A DNA stretch of 45,199 bases from Actinophytocola sp. (GTDB lineage: Bacteria; Actinomycetota; Actinomycetes; Mycobacteriales; Pseudonocardiaceae), in the NCBI RefSeq assembly GCF_009379765.1, contig NZ_WHTD01000055.1, positions 1 to 45,199 of the forward strand. Reading direction: 5' to 3'. Under the pieces are notes generated by a model. It was not told the origin of the DNA and searched no databases. It worked only from the letters and a program-made list of their open reading frames with translations. This document shows, piece after piece, positions 23,173 to 31,610 of this stretch (positions within the stretch are counted from its first letter, which is position 1; each line of letters begins with the position of its first letter). Made by a program: the position numbers and the translations under genes.

Positions 23173-26115
23173 ATGCGCCGCATCGCCCTCGCGATCGCGG
23201 CGGTGCTGGTGACGACGGTCGGGTCGGCCGTGGCGTCCTCGAGCGCCACGGCCGGCCCGGCCGGGTCGTCGCCGTACCCGTCCATCGGCCGCGGCACCTC
23301 GTTCCTCGATCACGACGCCCTGCTCGCCGGGTTCGCCGAACCGGAGTGGTACAAGGCGAACATCCCGTTCCTGGAGGTACCGGACTCCTCGATCCAGGAC
23401 GTCTACTACTACCGGTGGAGCACGTACAAGCGGCACCTGCGCTACACCGACCAGTCCACCGGCTACGTCGTGACCGAGTTCCACAACCCGCCGGGCTACT
23501 CGGCGCCGCTGGGCGGGATCGTCGCGGCGGCCGGGCATCACATCGCGGAGGGCCGGTGGCTGCGGGACCGCGGTCCGCTCGATGACTACCTGCGGTACTG
23601 GTTGCAGGGTCCCGGCGCCGGCCCGAAGCCGAAAGAGGACTACCTCAACGAGGACACCGACGACTGGGCCCACCAGTACGCGTTCTGGGCCGCGACCGCT
23701 GCCTACCAACGGTATCTGGTGACCGGGGACCGGTTCGAGGTCGTCGGGCTGCTGCCGGACCTGGTGCGGCAGTACGACAAGTGGCGCCACCAGTTCAACC
23801 CCGAGCTGGGGCTGTACTGGTCGGTGCCGGTGTGGGACGCGATGGAGTTCACCGCGTCGTCCTACGAGACGGACCCGGCCGACCCCTACCACGGCGGCGC
23901 GGGCTACCGGCCGACGCTGAACGCCTACCAGTACGGGGACGCGCGGGCGATCGCGGCGATCGCCCGGCTGGCCGGCCGGCCCGACGTCTCCGCCGACTTC
24001 GAGCACCGGGCGTCCGCGTTGCGCGACGCCGTGCGCCGGTGGCTGTGGGATCCCTCGCGGAAGTTCTTCTACCACAAGGCACGCGCCGACCTGGATCCCG
24101 CCGAGGGCCTCGTGTCGTCGCGGGAGGAGGTCGGGTTCGTGCCGTGGATGTTCGACATGGCCCGGCCCTCGACCGACGCGGCGTGGGCATCGCTGACCGA
24201 CCCCGAGGGGTTCGCGGCACCGTACGGTCCGACCACTGTGGAGCGCCGGTCGGACTGGTTCATGCACGACGCGCTGTCCGGGTGCTGCCGGTGGAACGGG
24301 CCGAGCTGGCCGTTCTCGACCTCGCAGACGCTGACCGGCCTCGCGAACCTGCTGAACGCGCGGCCGCGGTCCGCGGTGTCCCGGGAGGACTACTACGCGC
24401 TGCTGCGTGGCTACGCGGCGACCCAGTACAAGAACGGCCGGCCCTACGTGGCGGAGGCGCATCACCCGGACGAGGACCGGTGGATCTACGACAGCCGCGG
24501 GCACAGTGAGCACTACAACCACTCGACCTTCACCGACCTGGTGATCAACGGACTGATCGGGCTGCGCCCCGGCGACCGGTTGACGGTGAACCCGCTCGTA
24601 CCGTCCACATGGGACTACTTCGCGCTGGAGAACGTCCCGTACCGCGGGCACAACGTGACCGTGCTCTGGGACCGCGACGGCACGCGGTACTCGCGGGGCG
24701 CGGGTCTGCAGGTCTTCGTGGACGGCCACCGGGTCGCGCGGCGCCCGTCGCCGGGCGCGCTCTCGGTCGAGGTCCGCACCGCCCCGGTGGCCGAGCCGGT
24801 CCTGGTGAACGACGCGGCCAACCCGTACGGCACGGGCTACCCGCGGCCCTTCGCGTCCTACACCAACGCGATCGACAGCACGTGGGAGGCGGTGGACGGC
24901 CGGATCTACTACGACGACATCCCGCACAGCCGGTGGACGAACTACAACTCCCCCAACGCGTCGGACCACCTGGGCGTGGACTTCGGCGTGCCGACCCCGG
25001 TGAGCGACGTGCGCATGTACCTGTACGACGACGGCGGCGGGGTGCGGACTCCCGCGGACTACTCCCTGGAGGCGTGGGACGGCACATCGTGGCGCCCGGT
25101 GACCGGCCAGCGCCGCTGGCCTGCCGCGCCGACGGGGAACGCGCTGAACCGCATCACGTTCCCCACCGTGGTGACGTCGAAGATCCGGGTGCTGTTCACC
25201 AACCCACCTGGCGCTCATGTCGGCGTGCCGGAGCTGGGTGCGTGGTCGTCCTCCACCGGCACGGTGTCGGTCTCCCCCGACCTCACGACCACCTTCGTGA
25301 ACGACACCCGCCACCCGGCGGTCGACGTGCGTACCGCGCTGGCCGTGCCGGACGGCTGGACGGCCCGGCCCGCGAGCCCTTCGGCCACGCATGTCGTGCG
25401 CCCTGGCGGGCGCTTCAGTACGAAATGGACGGTCACGCCACCGGAGGGCGCCCGTCCCGACCGCTATCCGATCCGCGCGTACACGACGTTCAAGGGCGGC
25501 CGGGCGTCGAGCCCGTACGCGTGGTACACGGTGCCGCTCGACCCGCTGGCCTACCCGTCCGTGGACGCGCAGGACACCTTCGACACCGACACGTCCGCGT
25601 CCTACCGGCCCAACCCGTCCGAACGCCTGCCGACCCTCACGGCCGGCGGCGGCGCGTACACCGCGAGCTCCTCCGACCCGTTCTTCGCGGTGGTGGCCGG
25701 TCCGACTCCGGCACCGGGCACCGACGCGATCTCCATGGTGACGATCGGCGCGATGGCCGGGACGGGCGCCCCGGAGGACAGCGTGTTCGTGGGCTGGGCC
25801 AAGGACGCCGACAACTACGTGACGGCCTGGTACAACCACACCCGTCACCAGTCCGGCATCAACGTCCGGGTGAACGGTGAGTTCCTGGACACCCCGGGCG
25901 ACGCGCCACTCACCCTCACCCCGGGTGACCGCTTCGCGCTGACCGTGTCCGGCGACGAGATCAGGTCCTACGCCTATACCGACGGCGGGTGGCAACCCTT
26001 GCGCACCAACACGATCGGCGACGTGGTCACCGGCGAGCTCCGCTACGGCTTCGGCCTCCGCGGCTCGTCCGGCAGCATCTCGCTGGCCGCGTTCGAGGGG
26101 AGGTCCCGCGCGTAG
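23173..26115 (+). CDS. Secreted multidomain glycoside hydrolase (MGH1-like alpha/alpha-barrel, discoidin-like, NEW3-like and LamG-like domains)
   Basis: This 980-residue exported protein has a signal peptide (MRRIALAIAAVLVTTV). Residues about 60-500 resemble the MGH1-like (alpha/alpha)6 glycosidase fold. Recognisable parts are DTDDWAHQYAFWAATAA, FNPELGLYWSVPVWDAMEF, WNGPSWPFSTSQTLTGLANLL and FTDLVINGLIGLRPGDRL. Candidate acids include the Asp of VWDAMEF and the Glu of AEAHHPDED, but I cannot assign them. A discoidin-like (F5/8C) domain follows at about 545-690, then an NEW3-like beta domain (about 695-790) and a LamG-like module (about 800-980). It lies 3 nt after the GH2 gene, in the same operon. 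The linkage cut is unknown. Confidence 0.82.
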   Translation: MRRIALAIAAVLVTTVGSAVASSSATAGPAGSSPYPSIGRGTSFLDHDALLAGFAEPEWYKANIPFLEVPDSSIQDVYYYRWSTYKRHLRYTDQSTGYVVTEFHNPPGYSAPLGGIVAAAGHHIAEGRWLRDRGPLDDYLRYWLQGPGAGPKPKEDYLNEDTDDWAHQYAFWAATAAYQRYLVTGDRFEVVGLLPDLVRQYDKWRHQFNPELGLYWSVPVWDAMEFTASSYETDPADPYHGGAGYRPTLNAYQYGDARAIAAIARLAGRPDVSADFEHRASALRDAVRRWLWDPSRKFFYHKARADLDPAEGLVSSREEVGFVPWMFDMARPSTDAAWASLTDPEGFAAPYGPTTVERRSDWFMHDALSGCCRWNGPSWPFSTSQTLTGLANLLNARPRSAVSREDYYALLRGYAATQYKNGRPYVAEAHHPDEDRWIYDSRGHSEHYNHSTFTDLVINGLIGLRPGDRLTVNPLVPSTWDYFALENVPYRGHNVTVLWDRDGTRYSRGAGLQVFVDGHRVARRPSPGALSVEVRTAPVAEPVLVNDAANPYGTGYPRPFASYTNAIDSTWEAVDGRIYYDDIPHSRWTNYNSPNASDHLGVDFGVPTPVSDVRMYLYDDGGGVRTPADYSLEAWDGTSWRPVTGQRRWPAAPTGNALNRITFPTVVTSKIRVLFTNPPGAHVGVPELGAWSSSTGTVSVSPDLTTTFVNDTRHPAVDVRTALAVPDGWTARPASPSATHVVRPGGRFSTKWTVTPPEGARPDRYPIRAYTTFKGGRASSPYAWYTVPLDPLAYPSVDAQDTFDTDTSASYRPNPSERLPTLTAGGGAYTASSSDPFFAVVAGPTPAPGTDAISMVTIGAMAGTGAPEDSVFVGWAKDADNYVTAWYNHTRHQSGINVRVNGEFLDTPGDAPLTLTPGDRFALTVSGDEIRSYAYTDGGWQPLRTNTIGDVVTGELRYGFGLRGSSGSISLAAFEGRSRA

Positions 26116-26117
26116 CC

Positions 26118-27260
26118 TCAGGCGCGGACGAACTTGACGGCGTCGGCGCGGGCGCAGCCGGTGCCGCTGGCCGTCAGCTTGACGTACCCGCTGGTGCCGG
26201 CGGGAAAGCTGTAGGTGCCGAGCGACACCCACCCGCTGGCGCCGTTGGTGCCGTTGACGTAGGTCGTACTCGTCGCTCCATTGTGGACGACGTCGTAGCG
26301 GCCGTTGGGGTCGCTGCCCGAGTGTGCGATCTTGTGGACGGAGACCTGGTAGGTGCCGGCGGTGTTGAGGTTGGGCCGCCACGTGGCGGTGTTGCCGATG
26401 GCGTGGCATGTGGCGTAGCGACTGGGCGAGCCGTAGTTCCAACCGGCGAGGGCGGAGTCGAGCCAGGTGCCGGTCTCGCTGTAGCCGTACGCGGCGGGGC
26501 CGTCGTTGTCGAGGTAGTAGTCCTTCTGCCAGTAGCGCACGTAGTCGAACTGGGCGACGGACGGGCCGCTGGCGGACTCCGGGTAGGCGATGCTGGTGAG
26601 CCAGACGTTGAGGTAGTCGTGCGTCCACTGGCTCGGCGAGTACGGCGCGGTGTAGCGGAGCACACCGTCCACATAGTACTTGGCGCTCGTCTCCGACCAG
26701 TCCACGCCGTAGGTGTGCCACTGGCGCAGGTCGAGCCCGGAGTCGTAGGTGGTGCCAGGGCTGATGGGCCCGTGGACGCCGCTGCCCTTCCAGGTGATGA
26801 CTCCGCTGTGGACGGTGCGCTGGTTGGCCGAGTCGTTCTCGAGGACGTCGATCTCGGTGCGCTGCTCGGGCGGGAAGGTGGTGGTGCCGTTGCCGGCCTG
26901 GAGCCAGAAGGAGGTGTGCCAGCCGCCGACGGTGGCGATCTTGGCGCGGGTCTCGTAGTAGCCGTACCGGAAGGCGCGCTTGCTGACGAGGCCGCCGCCG
27001 GTCCAGTTCTTGCCCTGCACGGCTTCCTGCTTGAGGTTGATGGTCATCACGCCGTTCGCGACGGTGACGTTGCGCGCGAGCTGGGCGCTGCCGGCCTTGA
27101 CGTCGGTGCGGAAGTTCCACTTGGCGGTGTCGGGGGCGGTGCCGTTGAACTCGTCGCTGAAGACGAGGGCGTAGCCGGTGGTCGGTGGGTCGGCGCCGGC
27201 CGGTGCGGCCGCGGTGACCGTCGCCGCTGTCACTATGACTGCCGTGATGGCGCGCCTCAT
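26118..27260 (-). CDS. Secreted GH16 endoglycosidase with C-terminal golvesin-like carbohydrate-binding domain
   Basis: This 380-residue exported enzyme has a signal peptide ending near PAGADPP. The GH16 jelly roll covers about residues 28-255. It carries the catalytic ExDxxE motif as E136-I-D138-V-L-E141, and the aromatic WHTYGVDWSET strand follows. GH16 enzymes cut beta-1,3 or beta-1,4 linkages in glucans or galactans; the specificity here is open. Residues about 262-380 form a beta domain resembling golvesin C-terminal/xanthan-lyase binding modules. AAAGGAG sits six bases before the ATG. It is cotranscribed behind an IclR gene 14 nt upstream and ends 2 nt from the convergent multidomain hydrolase. 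Confidence 0.9.
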   Translation of the reverse strand: MRRAITAVIVTAATVTAAAPAGADPPTTGYALVFSDEFNGTAPDTAKWNFRTDVKAGSAQLARNVTVANGVMTINLKQEAVQGKNWTGGGLVSKRAFRYGYYETRAKIATVGGWHTSFWLQAGNGTTTFPPEQRTEIDVLENDSANQRTVHSGVITWKGSGVHGPISPGTTYDSGLDLRQWHTYGVDWSETSAKYYVDGVLRYTAPYSPSQWTHDYLNVWLTSIAYPESASGPSVAQFDYVRYWQKDYYLDNDGPAAYGYSETGTWLDSALAGWNYGSPSRYATCHAIGNTATWRPNLNTAGTYQVSVHKIAHSGSDPNGRYDVVHNGATSTTYVNGTNGASGWVSLGTYSFPAGTSGYVKLTASGTGCARADAVKFVRA

Positions 27261-27274
27261 CCTGGACTCCTTTG

Positions 27275-28072
27275 TCAGGCTTGTAACGCGGACAGTGTCG
27301 AAGCCGTGTAGCCGAGTGCGGTGCTGATGGTGTCGGCGGTCTCCACGACGGTCTGCGCCAGCTCGTCCCGCCGGGCGCCGAGGTCCAAAGCGGACAGTGA
27401 GCCGGACACCGACACGGCGGCCACCACCTGGCCGCCCCGGTCCCGAACGGGCGCGGCGACGCACGCCCGGCCGAGGGCGAGCTCCTCGACCTCGGTGGCG
27501 TAGCCCTGCTTGACCGCGGCCGAAAGCTCCGCTTCGAGCTTGTTCCGCGTGGTGATCGTCTTGGCGGTGAAGGCGGTGAGCTCGTCCCCCAACAGCTCAC
27601 GCCGATCCGTGGCCGACATGCCGAGGAGAAGGCACTTGCCGAGCCCGGTGGCGTGCAGTGGGTTGGTCTGCCCCAGCAGGGTGAACGAGCGGGGCGCGAG
27701 CTGCCCCTCGGCGTTGACGAGGTAGACGAGCCGATCCCCGTGCCGCCGCGCGACGTTGACCCCCAGCCCGAGCCGGGCCGCGAGGTTCTGCACGACCTGC
27801 CGGGCCTCCCGGTGCACGGGCGACTGGTTGGCGGCCGCGCCGCCGACCTTCATGGCCAGCGGCCCGAGCCGATAGAGCGAGGTGACGGGATCCCGCTCCA
27901 CGAAGCCGAGCCCCTCGAGGGTGGCGAGCAGCCGGGAGGCCGTGGAGAGCCCGAGCCCTGCGGCAGTGGCGAGATCAGAGGCCCGTACCCGGACATGCCC
28001 GGCGTCGGCCAGAGCCGTCAGAAGCTGAGCGGCCCGCTCGACCGACTGGTTGGTCCCACTATCGACGGCCAT
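27275..28072 (-). CDS. IclR-family regulator, paralogue of the one at 11275
   Basis: This 265-residue regulator has a winged helix at about residues 8-70 (LGLSTASRLLATLEGLGFVERD) and an IclR effector domain. It shares with the first IclR protein the stretches TNQSVERAA, STASRLLATLE, PVHREARQ, GKCLLLG, QGYATEVEELALGRAC and AAP. Both evidently derive from a recent common ancestor. It leads an operon with the GH16 gene, whose expression it presumably controls. The ATG follows GAGGAC closely. Confidence 0.9.
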   Translation of the reverse strand: MAVDSGTNQSVERAAQLLTALADAGHVRVRASDLATAAGLGLSTASRLLATLEGLGFVERDPVTSLYRLGPLAMKVGGAAANQSPVHREARQVVQNLAARLGLGVNVARRHGDRLVYLVNAEGQLAPRSFTLLGQTNPLHATGLGKCLLLGMSATDRRELLGDELTAFTAKTITTRNKLEAELSAAVKQGYATEVEELALGRACVAAPVRDRGGQVVAAVSVSGSLSALDLGARRDELAQTVVETADTISTALGYTASTLSALQA

Positions 28073-28084
28073 TGTCCTCGATCC

Positions 28085-28134
28085 TGCAACTAGGATTGCA
28101 ATATCCGTCGATCATAGGCGGTTGACGACAACCG
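28085..28134. promoter_or_regulatory. Putative operators upstream of iclR-GH16
   Basis: ATTGCAAT (28095-28102) is a perfect palindrome within GGATTGCAATATCC, with a further TGCAA copy 13 bp away at 28085. A second palindrome, CGGTTG-ACGA-CAACCG, lies at 28119-28134. Neither resembles the operators of the paralogous iclR at 12112, so the two regulators have probably diverged in specificity. Confidence 0.45.
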
Positions 28135-28141
28135 GTCAATC

Positions 28142-28423
28142 AAACATTGCCGGAAACTACACCCTCACACCGGTTCGCCACCCGCACCAGCCGCCGCCAC
28201 GACCGCCACGGCGACGACGACCGGCGGTGCCGTCACCGTCACCCTCTCGCCCACCGGCGCGCTGCAGGGCATCTCCTTCTCCGCCAAGGCATCCGCGCAC
28301 AAGCCCGAGGCGTTGGGACCGCTGGTGACGCGCACCGTCCAGGACGCGCAGCGCCCTGCCTCCGCGCGGGTCGATGCCGCGCGGGCGCGCCTCGACGACC
28401 ACGAAGAGCCCGCCGGTGCCTAG
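28142..28423 (+). pseudogene. Decayed YbaB/EbfC-like gene fragment
   Basis: This stretch fills most of the only gap over 300 bases in the window. One plus frame stays open from 28118 to a TAG at 28421. It reads GGAVTVTLSPTGALQG, then ALGPLVTRTVQDAQR. This matches the C-terminal part of YbaB/EbfC-like nucleoid proteins of actinobacteria, where a GxVTVTVxPxGxL strand precedes a helix ending in Ala-rich repeats. No ATG, GTG or TTG start exists in frame before the conserved part, so the N-terminal half is missing. I read it as a remnant left by deletion. The match is from memory of the family pattern. Confidence 0.5.
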
Positions 28424-28426
28424 GGT
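28421..28426 (+). promoter_or_regulatory. Leaderless -10 element of gntK
   Basis: TAGGGT ends six bases before the gntK ATG. In actinobacteria this spacing places transcription start on the A of the start codon. No ribosome-binding site is present, in agreement with a leaderless message. Confidence 0.6.
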
Positions 28427-28432
28427 GGACGC

Positions 28433-28921
28433 ATGCTCGTCGTCGTCATGGGAGTGACCGGGTCGGGGAAGTCGACCGTCGGCGAGGCGCTCGCGCGGCG
28501 GCTGAACGTGCCGTACGCGGATGCCGATGACTTCCACAGCGCGGCCAACGTCGCCAAGATGGCCGCCGGCACTCCGCTCGACGACGCCGACCGGCTGCCG
28601 TGGCTGCTGGCCATCGGCGCGTGGCTCGCCGAGCATGCGGGCACGGGCGCGGTGGTGACCTGTTCCGCGCTGCGGCGCGCATACCGGGACACGCTGCGGG
28701 AGAAGGCGCCGGACGTGGAGTTCGTGCACCTGCACGGGGACGAGGAGACCGTGCGGCGGCGGGTCGCCGGCCGGGCCGGGCACTTCATGCCCGAGGCGCT
28801 CGTCGACTCGCAGTTCGCCGCGCTGGAGCCACTCGATGCCGACGAGCGCGGGGCCGTGCTCGACCTCGACGCGCCCGTCGACGACCTCGTGACCGCCGCC
28901 GCACGGTCCATACAGGACTAG
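28433..28921 (+). CDS. gntK: Gluconokinase
   Basis: This 162-residue cytoplasmic kinase phosphorylates D-gluconate to 6-phosphogluconate for the pentose phosphate pathway. It has the P-loop GVTGSGKST (residues 7-15), the family motif YADADDFHSAANVAKMAAGTPL, the lid-side WLLAIGAWL, and CSALRRAYRDTLR. The length is normal for GntK. No gluconate permease adjoins, but the nearby sugar oxidation genes make gluconate-type acids plausible substrates. Its stop overlaps that of the convergent Nramp-like gene in CTAG. Confidence 0.93.
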   Translation: MLVVVMGVTGSGKSTVGEALARRLNVPYADADDFHSAANVAKMAAGTPLDDADRLPWLLAIGAWLAEHAGTGAVVTCSALRRAYRDTLREKAPDVEFVHLHGDEETVRRRVAGRAGHFMPEALVDSQFAALEPLDADERGAVLDLDAPVDDLVTAAARSIQD

Positions 28922-30354
28922 AACAGCTTCGAACCCTGGTCGATGATCGTCAGGATGCTCAGCACGCCGAACAGCGCCATCGACCAGCCCAGCACGGCCA
29001 GGCGACCGCCCCGGATCTTGATCTCCTCCGGCAGCACCCGGCGGTTGACCAGGATCAGCAGGCCCGAGTAGATGAACATCATCAGACCGCCGACGCACGC
29101 GGAGATCACCAGCAGGATCAGTGGCTGCGCGAAGCCCACGAGCACGATGACGCACCCGACGAGCACCAGACCCCACACGATGCCGAAGTAGATGTAGCTC
29201 TCCTTCGCCTTCTGCGCATAGGAGGTCTTGACGACGTCGGCCACGAGCCGGCTCGTGTAGTCCACGATGCCCAGTGCGGCGGCGAAGAGCGCGAGCGCAC
29301 CGATGATCCAGAAGAACGTGCCGAACCAGCTGCCGACCGTCTCGCTCAGGACGTTGCCCTCGATCTCGAGGAAGCCGATGCCGTTGGGCAGGTCGTCGCG
29401 GCCGTACACGGTCGAGTACGCGAGCAGCGACGTGAACAGGATCGACACGAACGTGATGAGCACGAACGTGTAGAGCTGCTCCCGGTTCGCGAACCGCCAC
29501 CACGACCGCCAGCGGCCCATGTGCTCGTCGGTGGGCTCGAAGATGAAGCCCGTGCTCGGCGCGGCCTCGGGCTTGCCGGTGACCGGGCTCTTGATCCGCG
29601 GCACGTAGCGGCCCATGCCGAAGCCCTTGTCCCGGATCCAGTTGCTCTGCACCAGGTTCTGCCCACCGCCCGCGCCCGCGAACGCCAACGCGCCGAGCAG
29701 GAGGGCGAACCCGAGCTCGGTGGGGACACTAGCCTGCGTCACGATCTGTGGCACGTCACCCCATGCCTTGGCGGAGATGGCGACGAACGCGCCGACGATC
29801 AGCAGTACCAGCACCGCCGCGACCTTCAGCATCTCCGCGCGTTCCAGCACGACGTAGACCACCGGCGCGAGGGTCAGGATGAGCCCGATGGCGACCAGCA
29901 TGCCGACGGTGATCCACGTGACGTCACCGCCCCACAGGTAGGTGACGAGCGTGGCCGAGCTGGTCGCCCAGCCGGGCCACAGGTTGGCGAGGATCGTGAG
30001 GATCGCGAACACGAGGCCCCAGTGCCGCCAGAACCGGCTGAACCCGGTGAGCGCGGTCTCGCCGGTGGCGAGCGTGTAGCGCTCGATCTCCATGTTCAGG
30101 AAGAACTGCGTGACGAGGCCGACGAGTGCCGCCCACACGAACACCAGCCCGACCTGCGAAGCGATGTACGGGAAGAGGATGAACTCGCCGGACGCCAACC
30201 CCACACCGGCGGCGATGATGCCGGGACCGATGATGCGCCAGGTCGAGGTCGGCGGCTCCGGTAACGGCCGGAGCTCCGGTTTTGCCAGGTGTTTTGCGGG
30301 AAACCGGTCGACGACCGAGGATGTCACGTCATCGTGCTGCCTGGTCACTTTCAT
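28918..30354 (-). CDS. Nramp-fold transporter lacking the canonical metal-binding motifs
   Basis: This 478-residue inner-membrane protein has about eleven transmembrane segments and the overall Nramp/APC layout. True Nramp metal transporters carry DPGN in helix 1 and a MPH motif in helix 6. Here helix 1 reads AGVGLASGEFILFPYIASQVG and helix 6 region reads GALAFAGAGGGQNLVQSNW, so the Asp, Asn, Met and His ligands are missing. It is therefore probably a related transporter with another substrate rather than a Mn/Fe importer. AAGGGG abuts the ATG at 30354; a GTG at 30348 has better spacing. A 10-codon frame ends six bases upstream. Confidence 0.82.
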   Translation of the reverse strand: MKVTRQHDDVTSSVVDRFPAKHLAKPELRPLPEPPTSTWRIIGPGIIAAGVGLASGEFILFPYIASQVGLVFVWAALVGLVTQFFLNMEIERYTLATGETALTGFSRFWRHWGLVFAILTILANLWPGWATSSATLVTYLWGGDVTWITVGMLVAIGLILTLAPVVYVVLERAEMLKVAAVLVLLIVGAFVAISAKAWGDVPQIVTQASVPTELGFALLLGALAFAGAGGGQNLVQSNWIRDKGFGMGRYVPRIKSPVTGKPEAAPSTGFIFEPTDEHMGRWRSWWRFANREQLYTFVLITFVSILFTSLLAYSTVYGRDDLPNGIGFLEIEGNVLSETVGSWFGTFFWIIGALALFAAALGIVDYTSRLVADVVKTSYAQKAKESYIYFGIVWGLVLVGCVIVLVGFAQPLILLVISACVGGLMMFIYSGLLILVNRRVLPEEIKIRGGRLAVLGWSMALFGVLSILTIIDQGSKLF

Positions 30355-30360
30355 CCCCTT

Positions 30361-30393
30361 TCACCACAGGGTCTGTTGGGGAATTTTATCCAT
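30361..30393 (-). CDS. Candidate 10-residue leader peptide before the Nramp-like gene
   Basis: The minus strand reads MDKIPQQTLW then TGA, followed by AAGGGG and the transporter ATG. GGGGCGG lies four bases before this ATG, which could serve as a ribosome site. Ribosomes finishing the peptide would be placed directly on the transporter start. The frame may be chance. Confidence 0.3.
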   Translation of the reverse strand: MDKIPQQTLW

Positions 30394-30487
30394 GGTTCCG
30401 CCCCGACGACCTAATGATCCTTTGTGGACAGATGTTTGTCCTGGTCGTCGTTCGGCGTGGGGCGTGATCGGGTAGCGTCCGGTACTG

Positions 30488-31471
30488 ATGAAGACGATGA
30501 TCGACTTTCCCACCGCACGGACGTTCGCCATCCCGATGGCCACCAGGTTCCGCGGGATCGACGTGCGTGAGGGCATGCTCATCGAGGGCCCTGCCGGGTG
30601 GGGCGAGTTCTCCGCGTTCGCCGAGTACGACGACCGGGAGTCGGCGTCCTGGCTGACCGCGGCCATCGAGGCGTGCACGGTCGGCTGGCCGGACCCGGTG
30701 CGTGGGCGGGTGCCGATCAACGCGACGGTGCCGGTGGTCGAGCCGGAGCGGGCGCACGAGATCGCCGCCACGTCAGGCTGCCGGACGGTCAAGGTCAAGG
30801 TGGCCGAGGGCCCGCTCGCCGCGGACATCGAGCGCCTCGCGGCGGTGCGCGACGCGCTGGGCCCCTCGGGTGCGGTGCGCTGCGACGCGAACGGGGCGTG
30901 GGACGTCGACACGGCCGCCACGGTGATCCCCGCGCTGGACCGGGCCGCGGGTGGGCTCGAGTACGTGGAGCAGCCGTGCCCGACGATCGACGAGCTGGCC
31001 GCGGTGCGCCGCCGGGTCGACGTGCGGATCGCCGCCGACGAGTCGATCCGCCGGGCGTCGGATCCCCTGCGGGTGGCCGTCGCGGAGGCCGCGGACATCG
31101 CGGTGATCAAGTGCACGCCGCTCGGCGGGGTGCGGCGGGCGTTGCGGGTCGCGGAGGCGTGCGGGCTGCCGTGCGTGGTGTCCTCGGCGCTGGAAACGAG
31201 CGTCGGGCTCGCGGCCGGGCTGGCGCTCGCCGGCGCGTTGCCGGAGCTGGACTTCGCGTGCGGGCTCGGGACCCTGTCGCTGCTGACGTCGGACGTGGTG
31301 GGCGAGGCGCGGTCGCTGCGGCCGGTGGACGGGTACCTGCCGGTGGCGCCGGTGCCGCCCACACCCGACCCCGAGCTGCTGGACCGCTACGCGATCGCCG
31401 ACCCCGCGCGGGCGGCGTGGTGGCACGACCGGCTCGCCCGGCTGGTCGAGCAGGGCCGCATCCTCGACTGA
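30488..31471 (+). CDS. menC: o-Succinylbenzoate synthase
   Basis: This 327-residue cytoplasmic enzyme of the enolase superfamily dehydrates SHCHC to o-succinylbenzoate in menaquinone synthesis. It begins with the actinobacterial MenC pattern (FRGIDVREGMLIEGPAGWGEFSAFAEY). The catalytic lysine pair is in RTVKVKVAEG, and metal ligands are in RCDANGAW, YVEQPCP and RIAADESIR. The opposite lysine is in DIAVIKCTPLGG. TAGCGT ends nine bases before the ATG, and no strong ribosome site is seen. No other men genes are within the window. Confidence 0.9.
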   Translation: MKTMIDFPTARTFAIPMATRFRGIDVREGMLIEGPAGWGEFSAFAEYDDRESASWLTAAIEACTVGWPDPVRGRVPINATVPVVEPERAHEIAATSGCRTVKVKVAEGPLAADIERLAAVRDALGPSGAVRCDANGAWDVDTAATVIPALDRAAGGLEYVEQPCPTIDELAAVRRRVDVRIAADESIRRASDPLRVAVAEAADIAVIKCTPLGGVRRALRVAEACGLPCVVSSALETSVGLAAGLALAGALPELDFACGLGTLSLLTSDVVGEARSLRPVDGYLPVAPVPPTPDPELLDRYAIADPARAAWWHDRLARLVEQGRILD

Positions 31472-31489
31472 CGACGAGCCCCTTGCCGC

Positions 31490-31546
31490 ATGCCCTGAAC
31501 GACGCGTTCGGGACGTTGAACGTCTCGAGCGCGTCGTTCAGGGCAT
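31490..31546. repeat. 53-nt palindromic element, copy 1
   Basis: GCCCTGAACGACGC (31492-31505) and GCGTCGTTCAGGGC (31531-31544) are perfect 14-nt arms, extended to 16 by AT on each side. A 25-nt centre contains GACGTT/AACGTC, giving a second internal stem. It lies 18 nt past the menC stop and may terminate transcription. Two further copies of identical length are at 32579 and 40841. Confidence 0.85.
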
Positions 31547-31610
31547 TGGACTTGTCCACAGGTTGGGCGGAGGGGTGTTGCTGGGCGTGCGCGCGACCGA
31601 CCATCGGGTC

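Noticed and set aside
21547..27600. A minus-strand frame open for about 2000 codons opposite the glycosidase genes.
   Set aside because: It runs antisense to two recognisable hydrolases and in another frame through GH16. Its Arg/Val/Gly/His composition is that of the complement of GC-rich codons, so it is a shadow.
28918..30354. mntH, a manganese importer.
   Set aside because: The DPGN and MPH metal-binding motifs are absent, so the symbol would be misleading.
30488..31471. A sugar-acid dehydratase belonging to the carbohydrate island, because it is also an enolase-superfamily protein.
   Set aside because: The N-terminal pattern and the KxK/D/E/D/K set are those of actinobacterial MenC, and it is not in an operon with sugar genes.
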